Source: Rhabdothermincola sp036846205
Lineage (GTDB): Bacteria; Actinomycetota; Acidimicrobiia; Acidimicrobiales; Acidimicrobilacustridaceae
Direction of reading: 5' to 3'
DNA length: 37,995 nucleotides
NCBI RefSeq assembly: GCF_036846205.1
Contig: NZ_DAIUCK010000015.1
Span: forward strand, 1 to 37,995
Below, piece by piece: positions 1 to 8,222 of the stretch (within the stretch, counting starts at the first letter, position 1; every line of letters begins with the position of its first letter). A program made the translations under genes and the position numbers. The notes under the pieces are model-generated. The model made no database searches, was not told where the DNA came from, and saw only the letters and a list, made by a program, of their open reading frames with translations.

Positions 1-1246
1 CGTCAGGGCCCAGGTCCGGGTGCTGCCCCACCAGCTCCGCCAGGGATCGACCCTCAGTGAACGAACGGCGTACCAGTTCTCCGACCGTGGCGTGGGCCTC
101 CCGGAACGGCGTGCCTCTCGCCACCAACCACTCCGCCAGGTCGGTCGCGGAGGATGTCGCGGTGTCGGCCGCTGTCCGCATGGCTTCGACGTCGAACCGC
201 ACCGTTCGCAGGAGCCCAGCCATCGCGCCGAGCGCCAGCTCGACCTGATCGAGGGCGTCGAAGAGTGGCTCCTTGTCCTCCTGCAGGTCGCGGTTGTAGG
301 CCAGCGGGAGACCCTTCAAGGTGGCGAGGAACCCGGTGAGGTCACCGATGAGGCGGCCGCTCTTGCCCCGGGCGAGCTCAGCGATGTCGGGGTTCTTCTT
401 CTGCGGCAGCATCGAGCTGCCGGTGGCATAGGCGTCATCGAGGTGGGCGAACCCGAACTCTTCACTCGACCACAGGACGATCTCCTCGCCGATCCGCGAC
501 AGGTGCACCCCGACCATCGCCAGGTCGAAGAGCACCTCGGCCACGAAGTCCCGATCGCTGACCGCGTCGAGGCTGTTGTCGAACACCGCGGCGAACCCGA
601 GCTCGGCCGCCACCCCCGCGGGGTCGAGTCTGAGCGAGGACCCGGCGAGGGCCCCGGCACCGAGCGGCGACACATCGAGGCGGCGACGGGTGTCGATCAG
701 GCGATCAACGTCTCGGGCCAACGCCCACCCGTGTGCCAACAGGTGGTGGGCGAGCAGGACCGGCTGCGCCCGCTGCAGATGGGTGTAACCGGGGAGGTAG
801 GCGTCAGCGGCCTCCACCGCCCTCGCCAGCAGCACCTGCTGCAGCTCGAGGAGACGGGACGCGATGTGGTGCACCGCTCGCTTGGTGTACAGGCGCAGGT
901 CGGTCGCCACCTGGTCGTTACGGCTCCGCCCGGTGTGGAGCTTCGCCCCGGCGGCGCCGGCGAGCTCGGTGACCCGCCGCTCGATGGCGGTGTGGATGTC
1001 CTCGTCCGAGGGGACGAACACGAAGCTCCCCGCCTCCAGCTCGCTCGCCACCTGGTCGAGCGCGCCGAGCACCATGCCCGCTTCGTCGTCCGTGAGCACG
1101 CCGGCTCTCACCAGGCCCCTGACGTGGGCCCGCGACCCCTGCAGGTCGTCGGCCGCCAACCGCCGGTCGAACGGCAAGCTGGCCGTGAACGCCAGCAGCT
1201 CCTCGGCGGGGCCGCCCTCGAACCGGCCGTGCCACAACGTGCTCAT
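1..1246 (-). CDS. argH: Argininosuccinate lyase (C-terminus cut by window edge)
   Basis: Last step of arginine synthesis: splits argininosuccinate into arginine and fumarate in the cytoplasm. About 415 residues are visible, starting MSTLWHGRFEGG; the family is usually about 460-470 residues, so roughly 50 C-terminal residues lie outside the window. Visible family motifs are HTGRSRND at residues 104-111, THLQ at 155-158 and the signature loop GSSMLPQKKNPD at 276-287, which carries the catalytic serine. The ATG at 1246 lies 3 bp after the argG stop, so the two genes are probably co-transcribed and translationally coupled. This is the last gene of the arg operon. Identity is certain; only the 3' end is missing. 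Confidence 0.97.
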   Translation of the reverse strand, partial: MSTLWHGRFEGGPAEELLAFTASLPFDRRLAADDLQGSRAHVRGLVRAGVLTDDEAGMVLGALDQVASELEAGSFVFVPSDEDIHTAIERRVTELAGAAGAKLHTGRSRNDQVATDLRLYTKRAVHHIASRLLELQQVLLARAVEAADAYLPGYTHLQRAQPVLLAHHLLAHGWALARDVDRLIDTRRRLDVSPLGAGALAGSSLRLDPAGVAAELGFAAVFDNSLDAVSDRDFVAEVLFDLAMVGVHLSRIGEEIVLWSSEEFGFAHLDDAYATGSSMLPQKKNPDIAELARGKSGRLIGDLTGFLATLKGLPLAYNRDLQEDKEPLFDALDQVELALGAMAGLLRTVRFDVEAMRTAADTATSSATDLAEWLVARGTPFREAHATVGELVRRSFTEGRSLAELVGQHPDLGPD

Positions 1247-1249
1247 CGC

Positions 1250-2440
1250 TCAGCTCCGCGCCGACTGCCGAGCGGCCCAGGTCTGGATCCCGAGCCCCCA
1301 CAGGCGCACGAATCCCTCGGAGTCAGCGTGGTTGAAGCTGTCGGCGGCGTCATAGGTGGCCAGGCCGTAGTCGTAGAGACTGAACTCGCTGCGCCGCCCG
1401 ACCACATAGCACCGGCCAGGCTCCAGTCGTAGTCGGACCTCACCGGTCACGTACCGCTGGCTGGCGTCGACGAACGCGTCCAGCGCCTCCTTGAGCGGCG
1501 AGTACCACATCCCGTCATAGACCAGATCCGCGTAGCGCGGTTCGAGACGCTGCTTCTCGTGAAGCAGGTCCCGCTCGAGGGTGATGCTCTCCAGGTCGCG
1601 GTGGGCGTCGATCAACGCCAGCGCGCCGGGTGCCTCGTAGGTCTCGCGGCTCTTGATACCCACCCGGCGGTTCTCGACCATGTCGAGCCGTCCCCAGCCG
1701 TACGCACCGACGGCGGCGTTGAGCTCGGTGATCAGCTCGTGCAAGGGGCGCTCCACACCATCGAGGCGCACCGGGACCCCCTCCTCGAAGGCGATGACCA
1801 CCTCCCGGGCTTCGCTGGCCGTGGGCACCGTCATGCTCCACACCCCCTCGGGCGGCCGCGCCCAGGGATCCTCCATCTCACCGCACTCGATGGCTCTGCC
1901 CCACAGGTTGTCATCGATCGAGTAGAGCTTCTCCTTGGTGGCGGCCACGGGGATGCCGTGCGCCGCCGCGTACTCGATCGACATCTCCCTGGTCATCCCC
2001 CAGTGGCGGACCGGAGCCAGGATCTCCAGGTCGGGCGCCAGGGCCCGGGTGGCCACCTCGAACCGCACCTGATCGTTGCCCTTGCCGGTGCAGCCGTGTG
2101 CGACGGCATCGGCTCCGTGTTCTCGGGCCGCGCGCACGAGGTGCCGCACGATCACCGGACGCGAGAGTGCGGACACCAGCGGATAACGCCCCTCGTACAG
2201 GGCGTTCGCCTTGAGCGCCGGCGCCAGGAAGTCCCGTGCGAACTCCTCCCGGCAGTCCACGACGATCGCCTCGACCGCGCCGGCCGCGAACGCTTTCGCT
2301 CGCAGCCCGTCCCAGTCCGCCTCCTGGCCGACATCACAGGCCACGGCGATCACCTCGACGCCGTAGTTCTCGATCATCCATCGGACCGCGACGGAGGTGT
2401 CGAGGCCTCCGCTGTAGGCGAGGACTGCGCGTCTGGTCAT
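1250..2440 (-). CDS. argG: Argininosuccinate synthase
   Basis: Joins citrulline and aspartate using ATP to give argininosuccinate, the substrate of the next gene, argH. The protein is 396 residues, normal for the family. It begins with the ATP-pyrophosphatase P-loop SGGLDTS at residues 10-16 and continues with typical ArgG sequence (CDVGQEADW near 35-43, GCTGKGNDQVRFE near 115-127). The ATG at 2440 is preceded by a purine-rich ribosome binding site (AGGAAGAGAG). A 49-bp gap separates it from argR, the largest gap inside the operon, but I see no convincing internal promoter there. Confidence 0.98.
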   Translation of the reverse strand: MTRRAVLAYSGGLDTSVAVRWMIENYGVEVIAVACDVGQEADWDGLRAKAFAAGAVEAIVVDCREEFARDFLAPALKANALYEGRYPLVSALSRPVIVRHLVRAAREHGADAVAHGCTGKGNDQVRFEVATRALAPDLEILAPVRHWGMTREMSIEYAAAHGIPVAATKEKLYSIDDNLWGRAIECGEMEDPWARPPEGVWSMTVPTASEAREVVIAFEEGVPVRLDGVERPLHELITELNAAVGAYGWGRLDMVENRRVGIKSRETYEAPGALALIDAHRDLESITLERDLLHEKQRLEPRYADLVYDGMWYSPLKEALDAFVDASQRYVTGEVRLRLEPGRCYVVGRRSEFSLYDYGLATYDAADSFNHADSEGFVRLWGLGIQTWAARQSARS

Positions 2441-2489
2441 GACGTTCTCTCTTCCTGACGACCTTCCATCAACACGAACGATGCGAGCG

Positions 2490-2996
2490 TCACAAGCCGG
2501 CGAGGTCTGCGAGTATGCCGGCCAGGGCCGCGCCCTCGACCCCTTCGGCCGCGACCACGATGAGGGTGTCGTCGCCGGCTACCGTACCGATCACCTCCGG
2601 CAACCCGGCCCGGTCGAGCGCCGAGCCCACCACGTGGGCCGACCCGGGCGGGGTTCGCAGGACCACCAGGTTCCCGGACGACGCGACCTCCACCACCCAG
2701 TCGCCGAACACCCGCCGGAGATGGTCGTCCGGGGCACGCTGCTCCTTGGGTAGGGCCGGGATCGCGTAGACGGTCTCGCCACCGGGAACCCGCACCTTGA
2801 TCGCTCCGAGCTCGTCGAGGTCCCGTGACACCGTGGCTTGCGTGGCGACCACGCCCTCGGTCGCGAGTAGCTCGACGAGCTGCGCCTGGCTGCGGACCCG
2901 GTGCTGCTCGAGCAGCTTGGCGACCAGGTGCTGGCGTTGCCGCTTCCCCAGCCTGGCCCCCGCCACGCGATCATTCGCCGGCGAGCCCGCGGTCAC
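2490..2996 (-). CDS. argR: Arginine repressor ArgR
   Basis: Arginine-responsive DNA-binding regulator; family members form hexamers and bind 18-bp operators in front of arg genes. The 168-residue protein has an N-terminal winged helix with recognition segment ATQATVSRDLDEL at 51-63, and a C-terminal oligomerisation/arginine-binding domain containing GTVAGDDT at 137-144. I chose the GTG at 2996 because it overlaps the argF stop as GTGA and leaves a short N-terminal tail before the winged helix; an ATG further upstream would lie inside argF. Lying within the operon it probably controls, it is likely autoregulated through the candidate operator before argC. Confidence 0.95.
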   Translation of the reverse strand: MTAGSPANDRVAGARLGKRQRQHLVAKLLEQHRVRSQAQLVELLATEGVVATQATVSRDLDELGAIKVRVPGGETVYAIPALPKEQRAPDDHLRRVFGDWVVEVASSGNLVVLRTPPGSAHVVGSALDRAGLPEVIGTVAGDDTLIVVAAEGVEGAALAGILADLAGL

Positions 2997-3886
2997 GGCG
3001 CCACCCCGAGCAACCACGCCAGCAGGCCCCGGGCGGCGTGCATGCGGTTCTCCGCCTGCGGCCACACCCAGCTCCGCGGGCCTTCGAGCACCTCCGCGGT
3101 CACCTCCTCGCCTCGATGGGCGGGAAGGCAGTGGAGGAAGACGGCCGACGGGGACGCCGCATCCAGCAGCGCCGTGTCCACCGTGAAGCCCGCGAACGCC
3201 CGGCGTCGCTCAGCTGCTTCGGCTTCCTGACCCATCGAGGCCCACACGTCCGTGTACACCGCGTCGGCGCCACGGACCGCGTCGAGCGGCTCGGTGGTGA
3301 GCTGGGGTTCCACACCCGCGGCCCGGATGCGCTGGATGTCAGCCTCGGCCAGCTCGTAGCCGGGAGGCGACGCCACCCGCACCTGCATGCCCATCATGCC
3401 CGCCGCGATGGCCAGCGAGCGGCACACGTTGTTGCCGTCACCGACGTACGCGACGGTGCGACCGGAAAGCGGACCGAAGGCGTCCTCCAGCGTGAGCAGA
3501 TCAGCCAGCGCCTGCATCGGGTGTGCTTCGTCGGAGAGCAGGTTCACGACCGGAACCGGCGAGACGCTCGCCATCCGCTCGAGATGCGAGTGCTGGAACA
3601 CCCGGGCGGCGATGACCGCGTGGTAGCAGGCCAGCGTCCGGGTGACATCCTCGACGGTCTCCCGCACGTCGAGGCCCACCTCGTCCGGACGGATGGTCAC
3701 CGGGTGGCCTCCGAGTTGCACCACGGCCATCTCCATCGAGTTGCGGGTCCGGGCTGAGGGCTTCTCGAACACCAACGCCACCCCCCGGCGCTGCAGCACC
3801 GCCGGCAGGTCGCGGCGGCGCGCGAGCGCCAACACAGCCACCAGCTCCTCGGGGGTGAGATCGTCGACCTCCAACAGGTGCCTCAC
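2993..3886 (-). CDS. argF: Ornithine carbamoyltransferase
   Basis: Makes citrulline from ornithine and carbamoyl phosphate. The 297 residues contain the carbamoyl phosphate loop FEKPSARTR at 40-48, HPMQ at 122-125, YTDVWASMG at 211-219 and the ornithine-side HCLPAHRG at 252-259, which separates it from aspartate carbamoyltransferase. The usual S-[GT]-R-T of the first loop is S-A-R-T here; I recall this variant from related actinobacteria, so I do not read it as loss of function. The ATG overlaps the argD stop (ATGA) and the stop overlaps the argR GTG. Carbamoyl phosphate would come from carAB, also in this window. Confidence 0.96.
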   Translation of the reverse strand: MRHLLEVDDLTPEELVAVLALARRRDLPAVLQRRGVALVFEKPSARTRNSMEMAVVQLGGHPVTIRPDEVGLDVRETVEDVTRTLACYHAVIAARVFQHSHLERMASVSPVPVVNLLSDEAHPMQALADLLTLEDAFGPLSGRTVAYVGDGNNVCRSLAIAAGMMGMQVRVASPPGYELAEADIQRIRAAGVEPQLTTEPLDAVRGADAVYTDVWASMGQEAEAAERRRAFAGFTVDTALLDAASPSAVFLHCLPAHRGEEVTAEVLEGPRSWVWPQAENRMHAARGLLAWLLGVAP

Positions 3887-5115
3887 CTGATCTCCTCCTC
3901 AGCGAGCACCTGCGCCAGGATGGTGACCGCCTCGTCGATCTCGCCATCGCTCACCATCAGCGGGGGCGCGAACCGCAGTGCCGAGGGGGACACCGCATTC
4001 ACCACCAGCCCGGCCCGCAGTGAGCCGGCCGCGACCCGGCGGGCGTCGAGTGGGGGCTCGAGCTCGGCAGCCACCAGCAACCCGAGCCCACGGACCTCTC
4101 GCACCTGGGGCAGCGAGGCGAGCCGGTCGCGCAGCTGGGCACCCGCCGTCGTGGCCCGCGCCGGCACGTTCTCCCGCTCCATCACCTTCAACACCGCTCG
4201 GGCCGCCGCGGCCGCGAGTGGCTGGCCTCCGTAGGTCGTCGCGTGGTCCCCGGGCTCAAAGGCGCCGGCCACGTCCCGGCGGGCCCAACACGCGCCGATC
4301 GGCATGCCGTTGCCCAGAGCCTTGGCCATGGTGACCACATCGGGCACCACGTCGAAGTGCTGGTGCCCGAACCACCGGCCGGTGCGCCCAAGACCGGTCT
4401 GGACCTCGTCGACCATGAACAGCACCCCACGCTCGTCGCAGAGCCGGCGCACCCCTCGGAAGTACGCCTCGTCGGCCGGATGAACGCCTCCCTCGCCCTG
4501 GACCGGCTCCAGCAGCACCGCGGCGACCGAGGAATCGAGGGCGTCATCCAGCGCGCCGAGGTCGTTCCAGGCGACGTGGCGGAACCCCTCGGGAAGGGGC
4601 TGGAACGCCTCGTGCTTCTGCGGTTGGCCGGTGGCGTGCAAGGTGGCGAGCGTGCGCCCGTGGAACGACCCGTAGGCACTGACGACGGCATAGCGGCCGC
4701 GCCCTCCCCACTTGCGAGCCAGCTTGATCGCGGCCTCGTTCGCCTCGGCACCGGAGTTGCAGAAGAACACCTGCCCGCCTCCACCGAGCAACCGGTCGAG
4801 GGTCAGGGCCACCTCGCATGCCGGTTCGGTGGCGAACAGGTTGGAGACGTGCACGAGGGTGTGCGCCTGTCGGGCGATGGCCTCGGCAACCTCGGGGTGG
4901 GCGTGGCCGAGGCTCACCACCGCCAGCCCCGCGAGGAAGTCGAGGTAGCGGTTGCCGTCCCGATCCCACAGGATCGTCCCCTGACCTCGCACGAACTGCA
5001 CAGTGGGCGCCGCGTAGGTGGGCATGAACGGGCAGTGCTCGAGGTCTGCCGGAGCGCCCGTCGCCAGCCGGTGAACGGCCGCCAGCGGGCTCACGCCGGA
5101 CTCGGTGGTCGTCAC
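3883..5115 (-). CDS. argD: Acetylornithine aminotransferase
   Basis: PLP-dependent class III aminotransferase that converts N-acetylglutamate semialdehyde to N-acetylornithine. At 410 residues it is of normal length. Visible features are the phosphate-binding SGAEANE at 121-127, FHGRT near 151-155, the cofactor aspartate in DEVQTG (236-241) and the Schiff-base lysine K265 in TMAKALGNGMPIGA. The ATG overlaps the argB stop (ATGA), and the stop overlaps the argF start in the same way. A succinyldiaminopimelate activity is known for some ArgD proteins but cannot be judged here. Confidence 0.96.
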   Translation of the reverse strand: MTTTESGVSPLAAVHRLATGAPADLEHCPFMPTYAAPTVQFVRGQGTILWDRDGNRYLDFLAGLAVVSLGHAHPEVAEAIARQAHTLVHVSNLFATEPACEVALTLDRLLGGGGQVFFCNSGAEANEAAIKLARKWGGRGRYAVVSAYGSFHGRTLATLHATGQPQKHEAFQPLPEGFRHVAWNDLGALDDALDSSVAAVLLEPVQGEGGVHPADEAYFRGVRRLCDERGVLFMVDEVQTGLGRTGRWFGHQHFDVVPDVVTMAKALGNGMPIGACWARRDVAGAFEPGDHATTYGGQPLAAAAARAVLKVMERENVPARATTAGAQLRDRLASLPQVREVRGLGLLVAAELEPPLDARRVAAGSLRAGLVVNAVSPSALRFAPPLMVSDGEIDEAVTILAQVLAEEEIR

Positions 5116-5981
5116 GGCTGCACCTCGGGCTCGATCATCGTGCCGATCCCGGCGTCGGTGAACAGCTCGAGCAGCAGCACGTGGGGCACCCGGCCGTCCA
5201 GCAGGTGCGCGGAGCGGGCCCCCCCTCCGAGCGCGTCGAGGCAGGCGCGGATCTTGGGGAGCATCCCGCCCTCGAGGGCGCCGGCTTCGACCAGCGCCTC
5301 GAGCTCGGTCACGGTGGTGCGACCGATGAGCGAGGACGGGTCGTCGAGGTCTCGCAACAGGCCGGCCACGTCGGTCAGGTACACCACCTTCTCGGCCTCC
5401 AGCGCTCCCGCGATCGCGCCGGCTGCAGTGTCGGCGTTGATGTTGTAGGCCTGGCCGGTCGGATCGGTGCCGATGGTGCTCACCACCGGGATGAGGTCCT
5501 CCGCCAGGAGGCGCTCCACGATGTGCGGATTCACCGACACCACGTCGCCCACGAAGCCGAGCTCCGGGTCGCGAGCACCGGCGACGATCAGGCCCGCGTC
5601 GGCTCCCGACAGCCCCACGGCGAGCGGCCCGTGCACGTTGATGCTGGCCACGATGTCGCTGTTGATCTTGCCGAGCAACACCATGCGGGCGATATCGAGC
5701 GTTTCGGCATCGGTGACCCGGAGGCCTTCGCGGAACTCCGGCTCCTTGCCCAGCCGGGCCATCAGCTCACCGATCTGCGGTCCACCGCCGTGCACCACGA
5801 CCACCCGGATACCCACCGCCTGGAGCAGCACGATGTCGTCCGCGAAGGTCTGCGCCAGCCGTGGTTCGACCATGGCGTTCCCACCGAGCTTCACCACCAG
5901 CGTCGATCCCCGGAACCGGCGGATGTAGGGCAACGCTTCGATGAGCACCTCGGCCGTGAGCGCGGGATCGGCTGCGGTCAC
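5112..5981 (-). CDS. argB: Acetylglutamate kinase
   Basis: Phosphorylates N-acetylglutamate; in many bacteria that recycle acetyl groups through ArgJ this is the arginine-inhibited step. The protein is 289 residues of the amino acid kinase fold, with KLGGNAM at 31-37 and the nucleotide/substrate loop HGGGPQ at 64-69. I chose the GTG at 5981 because it overlaps the argJ stop (GTGA) and gives the usual family length with the N-terminal helix (AEVLIEALPYI) present; that helix takes part in arginine-sensitive hexamers in known ArgB structures. An earlier ATG at 6260 would read through argJ. Confidence 0.96.
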   Translation of the reverse strand: MTAADPALTAEVLIEALPYIRRFRGSTLVVKLGGNAMVEPRLAQTFADDIVLLQAVGIRVVVVHGGGPQIGELMARLGKEPEFREGLRVTDAETLDIARMVLLGKINSDIVASINVHGPLAVGLSGADAGLIVAGARDPELGFVGDVVSVNPHIVERLLAEDLIPVVSTIGTDPTGQAYNINADTAAGAIAGALEAEKVVYLTDVAGLLRDLDDPSSLIGRTTVTELEALVEAGALEGGMLPKIRACLDALGGGARSAHLLDGRVPHVLLLELFTDAGIGTMIEPEVQP

Positions 5982-7141
5982 GACGTCCCCATGTTCTCGT
6001 CGACGTAGGCGTGGGTGAGGTCGTTCGTGAGCAGGCTGGCCCGCCCGGCACCGAGCCCCAGGTCGGCGGTGATGTGCAGGTGCCGCCCAGCCATGTGCTC
6101 GGCCAGCGCGTCGCGGTCGTGTTCCACCGCGATCCCTCCGTGGCAGACCGTCACCTCGCCGTAGGTGATGGTCAGCAGCCTCGGGTCGAAGGCGATGCCC
6201 GCCGAACCGAGATCGCTGGCGATACGCCCCCAGTAGGGGTCGGCGCCGTACCACGAGCACTTGGTGAGCTGGCTGCGGGCGATCTGGCGCGCACCCCTGG
6301 CCGCATCCTCGTCGGAATGTGCGCCGGTGACCGTGAGATGGACGACCTTCGTCGCGCCTTCTGCGTCGCCGGCCATCTGCCCCGCGAGATCACGACAGGC
6401 GTCGGCCACCGCCGCCGCCAGCGCGCCGCTGTCCACCCCTCCGGCCCGACCGCTCGCCAGCAGGAGCACGGTGTCGTTGGTCGACTGGCAACCGTCCACG
6501 TCGAGCAGGTTGAACGAGCCGGCCACGGCCTCAGCCAGGATCCGCTTCAGCACCGCCGGCTCCGCGGCGGCGTCGGTGGTCAGCACCGCCAGCATCGTGG
6601 CCATGTTCGGGGCCAGCATCGCCGCCCCTTTGGCCATCGCGCCCACCACGAACCCCTGGCCACGCACCACGGTCTCCTTGCGATGGGTGTCGGTGGTACG
6701 GATCGCCTCGGCCGCGTCGGCCGCCCCCCGCACGTCACGGGCCGCGACCAGAGCGGGGATCGCTGCTGCGATGCGGTCGATGGGCAGCGGGATGCCGATC
6801 AGACCGGTCGAACACACCAGCACGTGATGGCGGTCGCAACCGAGCTCTGCAGCGGTGAGGTCGCACATGAGCTCGGCGTCGCGGCAACCGGACTCACCGG
6901 TCGCCGCGTTGGCGTTGCCGCTGTTGAGGATCACCGCTGCGGCTCGGCCGCCACTGGTCTGCAGGTGCGAGCGGCTGACCGTCACCGGCGCCGCGGTCAT
7001 GCGGTTGCTGGTGAACACGCCGGCCGCGGGCACCGGCACCCCGTCCGCCGTGGCCACCAGGGAGAGGTCGAGTGCGCCCGCCTGCTTCACGCCGGCGTGG
7101 ATCCCGGCGGCGACGAACCCCGCCGGCGCGGTGACGCTCAT
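5978..7141 (-). CDS. argJ: Bifunctional glutamate N-acetyltransferase / ornithine acetyltransferase
   Basis: Moves the acetyl group from N-acetylornithine to glutamate, and in bifunctional forms also uses acetyl-CoA. The 387-residue precursor contains the self-cleavage region KGAAMLAPNMATML at 171-184, with the expected cut between A181 and T182, which becomes the catalytic N-terminal threonine of the beta chain. The usual KGSGM is KGAAM here, but the PNMATML core is intact. The ATG at 7141 overlaps the argC stop (ATGA). With argA absent and argE not seen, a cyclic arginine pathway is the natural reading. Confidence 0.96.
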   Translation of the reverse strand: MSVTAPAGFVAAGIHAGVKQAGALDLSLVATADGVPVPAAGVFTSNRMTAAPVTVSRSHLQTSGGRAAAVILNSGNANAATGESGCRDAELMCDLTAAELGCDRHHVLVCSTGLIGIPLPIDRIAAAIPALVAARDVRGAADAAEAIRTTDTHRKETVVRGQGFVVGAMAKGAAMLAPNMATMLAVLTTDAAAEPAVLKRILAEAVAGSFNLLDVDGCQSTNDTVLLLASGRAGGVDSGALAAAVADACRDLAGQMAGDAEGATKVVHLTVTGAHSDEDAARGARQIARSQLTKCSWYGADPYWGRIASDLGSAGIAFDPRLLTITYGEVTVCHGGIAVEHDRDALAEHMAGRHLHITADLGLGAGRASLLTNDLTHAYVDENMGTS

Positions 7142-8181
7142 GGGTACACCCCGATCGCGGAGAGGCCAGTCTCCTCCGATTGTCCCGTGAGGAGGTTGGC
7201 GCACTGGATCGCCTGTCCCGAGGCCCCCTTCACCAGGTTGTCGATCGCACACAGCGCGACCACCCAGCCGGTGCGCTCGTCGAAGCGGACCGTGAGGTGC
7301 GCGCTGTTCGAGCCGAGCGTGGCCTTGGTGGAGGGCGAGCGGTCGCTCACCACCAGGAACGGCTCACCCGCATAGCGCTCCCGGTAGAGATCGAACAGCG
7401 AGCTGGTGGAGACCTCCGCCCGCGGCCGGGCGTAGCAGGTGGCGAGAATCCCGCGGTTCATCGGCGCCAGATGGGGGGTGAACAGCACCGACACCTCATT
7501 GCTGTCGACGGCCACACTCGCCAGGACCTGCTCCATCTCGGGGGTGTGCCGGTGCGAGAGCAACCCGTACGCGGTGAAGTCCTCGTCCACCGTGCAGAAC
7601 GAGGTGGTGGGCTTCGGGGCGCGCCCCGCGCCGGACACCCCACTGGCGGCGTCGACGATGAGACCCGAGGACTCGACCAGTCCCTCCTCCACCAGCGGGG
7701 CCAGCGCGAGGGAGGCCGCGGTCGGGTAGCAACCGGGCACGGCCACTCGGGTGGCGCTGGCAAGGTCCTTGCGGAACAGCTCCGGCAGGCCGTAGACGAA
7801 GCGCTCGAGCAGCTCGGGCGCGCGGTGCGGCGCGCCATACCACGAGGGGTAGAGGGAGGGGTCGCGGAGCCGGAAGTCGGCGGAGAGGTCGATGACCCAT
7901 CGCACCGAGGCGGGCAGCCGGCCGACCAGTTCCTGTGAGGCGCCGTGCGGGAGGGCGAGGAAGGCCAGCTCGACACGGCTCAGCAGGCTCGGGTCCTCGA
8001 GCGAGTGGAACGACAGGTGTGGGTAGGCGGCTGCCAGGCTCGGGTAGAGCTCGCCCACCGCGGTCCCAGCCTGGGTATCGCCGGTGGCGACCACCACCTC
8101 GAAACCGGGATGAGCCGCCAACAGCCGGAGCAGCTCCGCACCGGTGAAGCCCGAGGCCCCGACCACGCCGACCGAGATCAT
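7138..8181 (-). CDS. argC: N-acetyl-gamma-glutamyl-phosphate reductase
   Basis: NADPH-dependent reduction of N-acetylglutamyl phosphate; first gene of the arginine operon. The 347 residues open with the dinucleotide-binding GASGFTG at 8-14 and carry the catalytic cysteine C151 in VPGCYPTAA. I chose the ATG at 8181 (MISVGVVG) over an in-frame GTG at 8199, because the GTG lies between the -35 and -10 elements of the best promoter here, whose predicted start is about 3 nt before the ATG. The mRNA would be almost leaderless. The gene is separated by 41 bp from the pheT stop. Confidence 0.95.
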   Translation of the reverse strand: MISVGVVGASGFTGAELLRLLAAHPGFEVVVATGDTQAGTAVGELYPSLAAAYPHLSFHSLEDPSLLSRVELAFLALPHGASQELVGRLPASVRWVIDLSADFRLRDPSLYPSWYGAPHRAPELLERFVYGLPELFRKDLASATRVAVPGCYPTAASLALAPLVEEGLVESSGLIVDAASGVSGAGRAPKPTTSFCTVDEDFTAYGLLSHRHTPEMEQVLASVAVDSNEVSVLFTPHLAPMNRGILATCYARPRAEVSTSSLFDLYRERYAGEPFLVVSDRSPSTKATLGSNSAHLTVRFDERTGWVVALCAIDNLVKGASGQAIQCANLLTGQSEETGLSAIGVYP

Positions 8182-8190
8182 AATACGATT

Positions 8191-8219
8191 ATCATACACA
8201 TTTTCGTATGAGTATACAA
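8191..8219 (-). promoter_or_regulatory. Promoter of the argCJBDFRGH operon
   Basis: In the minus strand a -35 element TTGTAT (8219-8214), a 17-nt spacer and a -10 element TATGAT (8196-8191) lie in the short gap after pheT. The predicted start is near 8184, about 3 nt before the argC ATG at 8181. The stretch 8177-8219 is strikingly AT-rich in a very GC-rich window. The elements are seen; activity is inferred. Confidence 0.75.
8193..8210. promoter_or_regulatory. Candidate ArgR operator (18-bp inverted repeat)
   Basis: An 18-bp inverted repeat, CATAC-N8-GTATG, covers part of the -10 element and spacer of the argC promoter. ArgR operators in other bacteria are 18-bp, AT-rich imperfect palindromes, and argR is in the operon, so this is the best candidate site. 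A second weaker palindromic stretch (GTATAC at 8212-8217) overlaps the -35. The match to the E. coli consensus is only partial; the assignment rests on symmetry, length and place. Confidence 0.55.
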
Positions 8220-8222
8220 CCC

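Noticed and set aside
20..1432. A 470-codon plus-strand frame opposite argH
   Set aside because: It is antisense to argH and the start of argG, shows no recognisable domain, and is the usual long shadow frame of GC-rich coding DNA.
3100..3315. Possible small gene opposite or within argF
   Set aside because: Frame-shifted shadow of argF with no independent ribosome site or homology.
5982..6260. Upstream extension of argB to an ATG inside argJ
   Set aside because: Would add 93 basic, low-complexity residues; the GTGA overlap at 5981 gives the family length.
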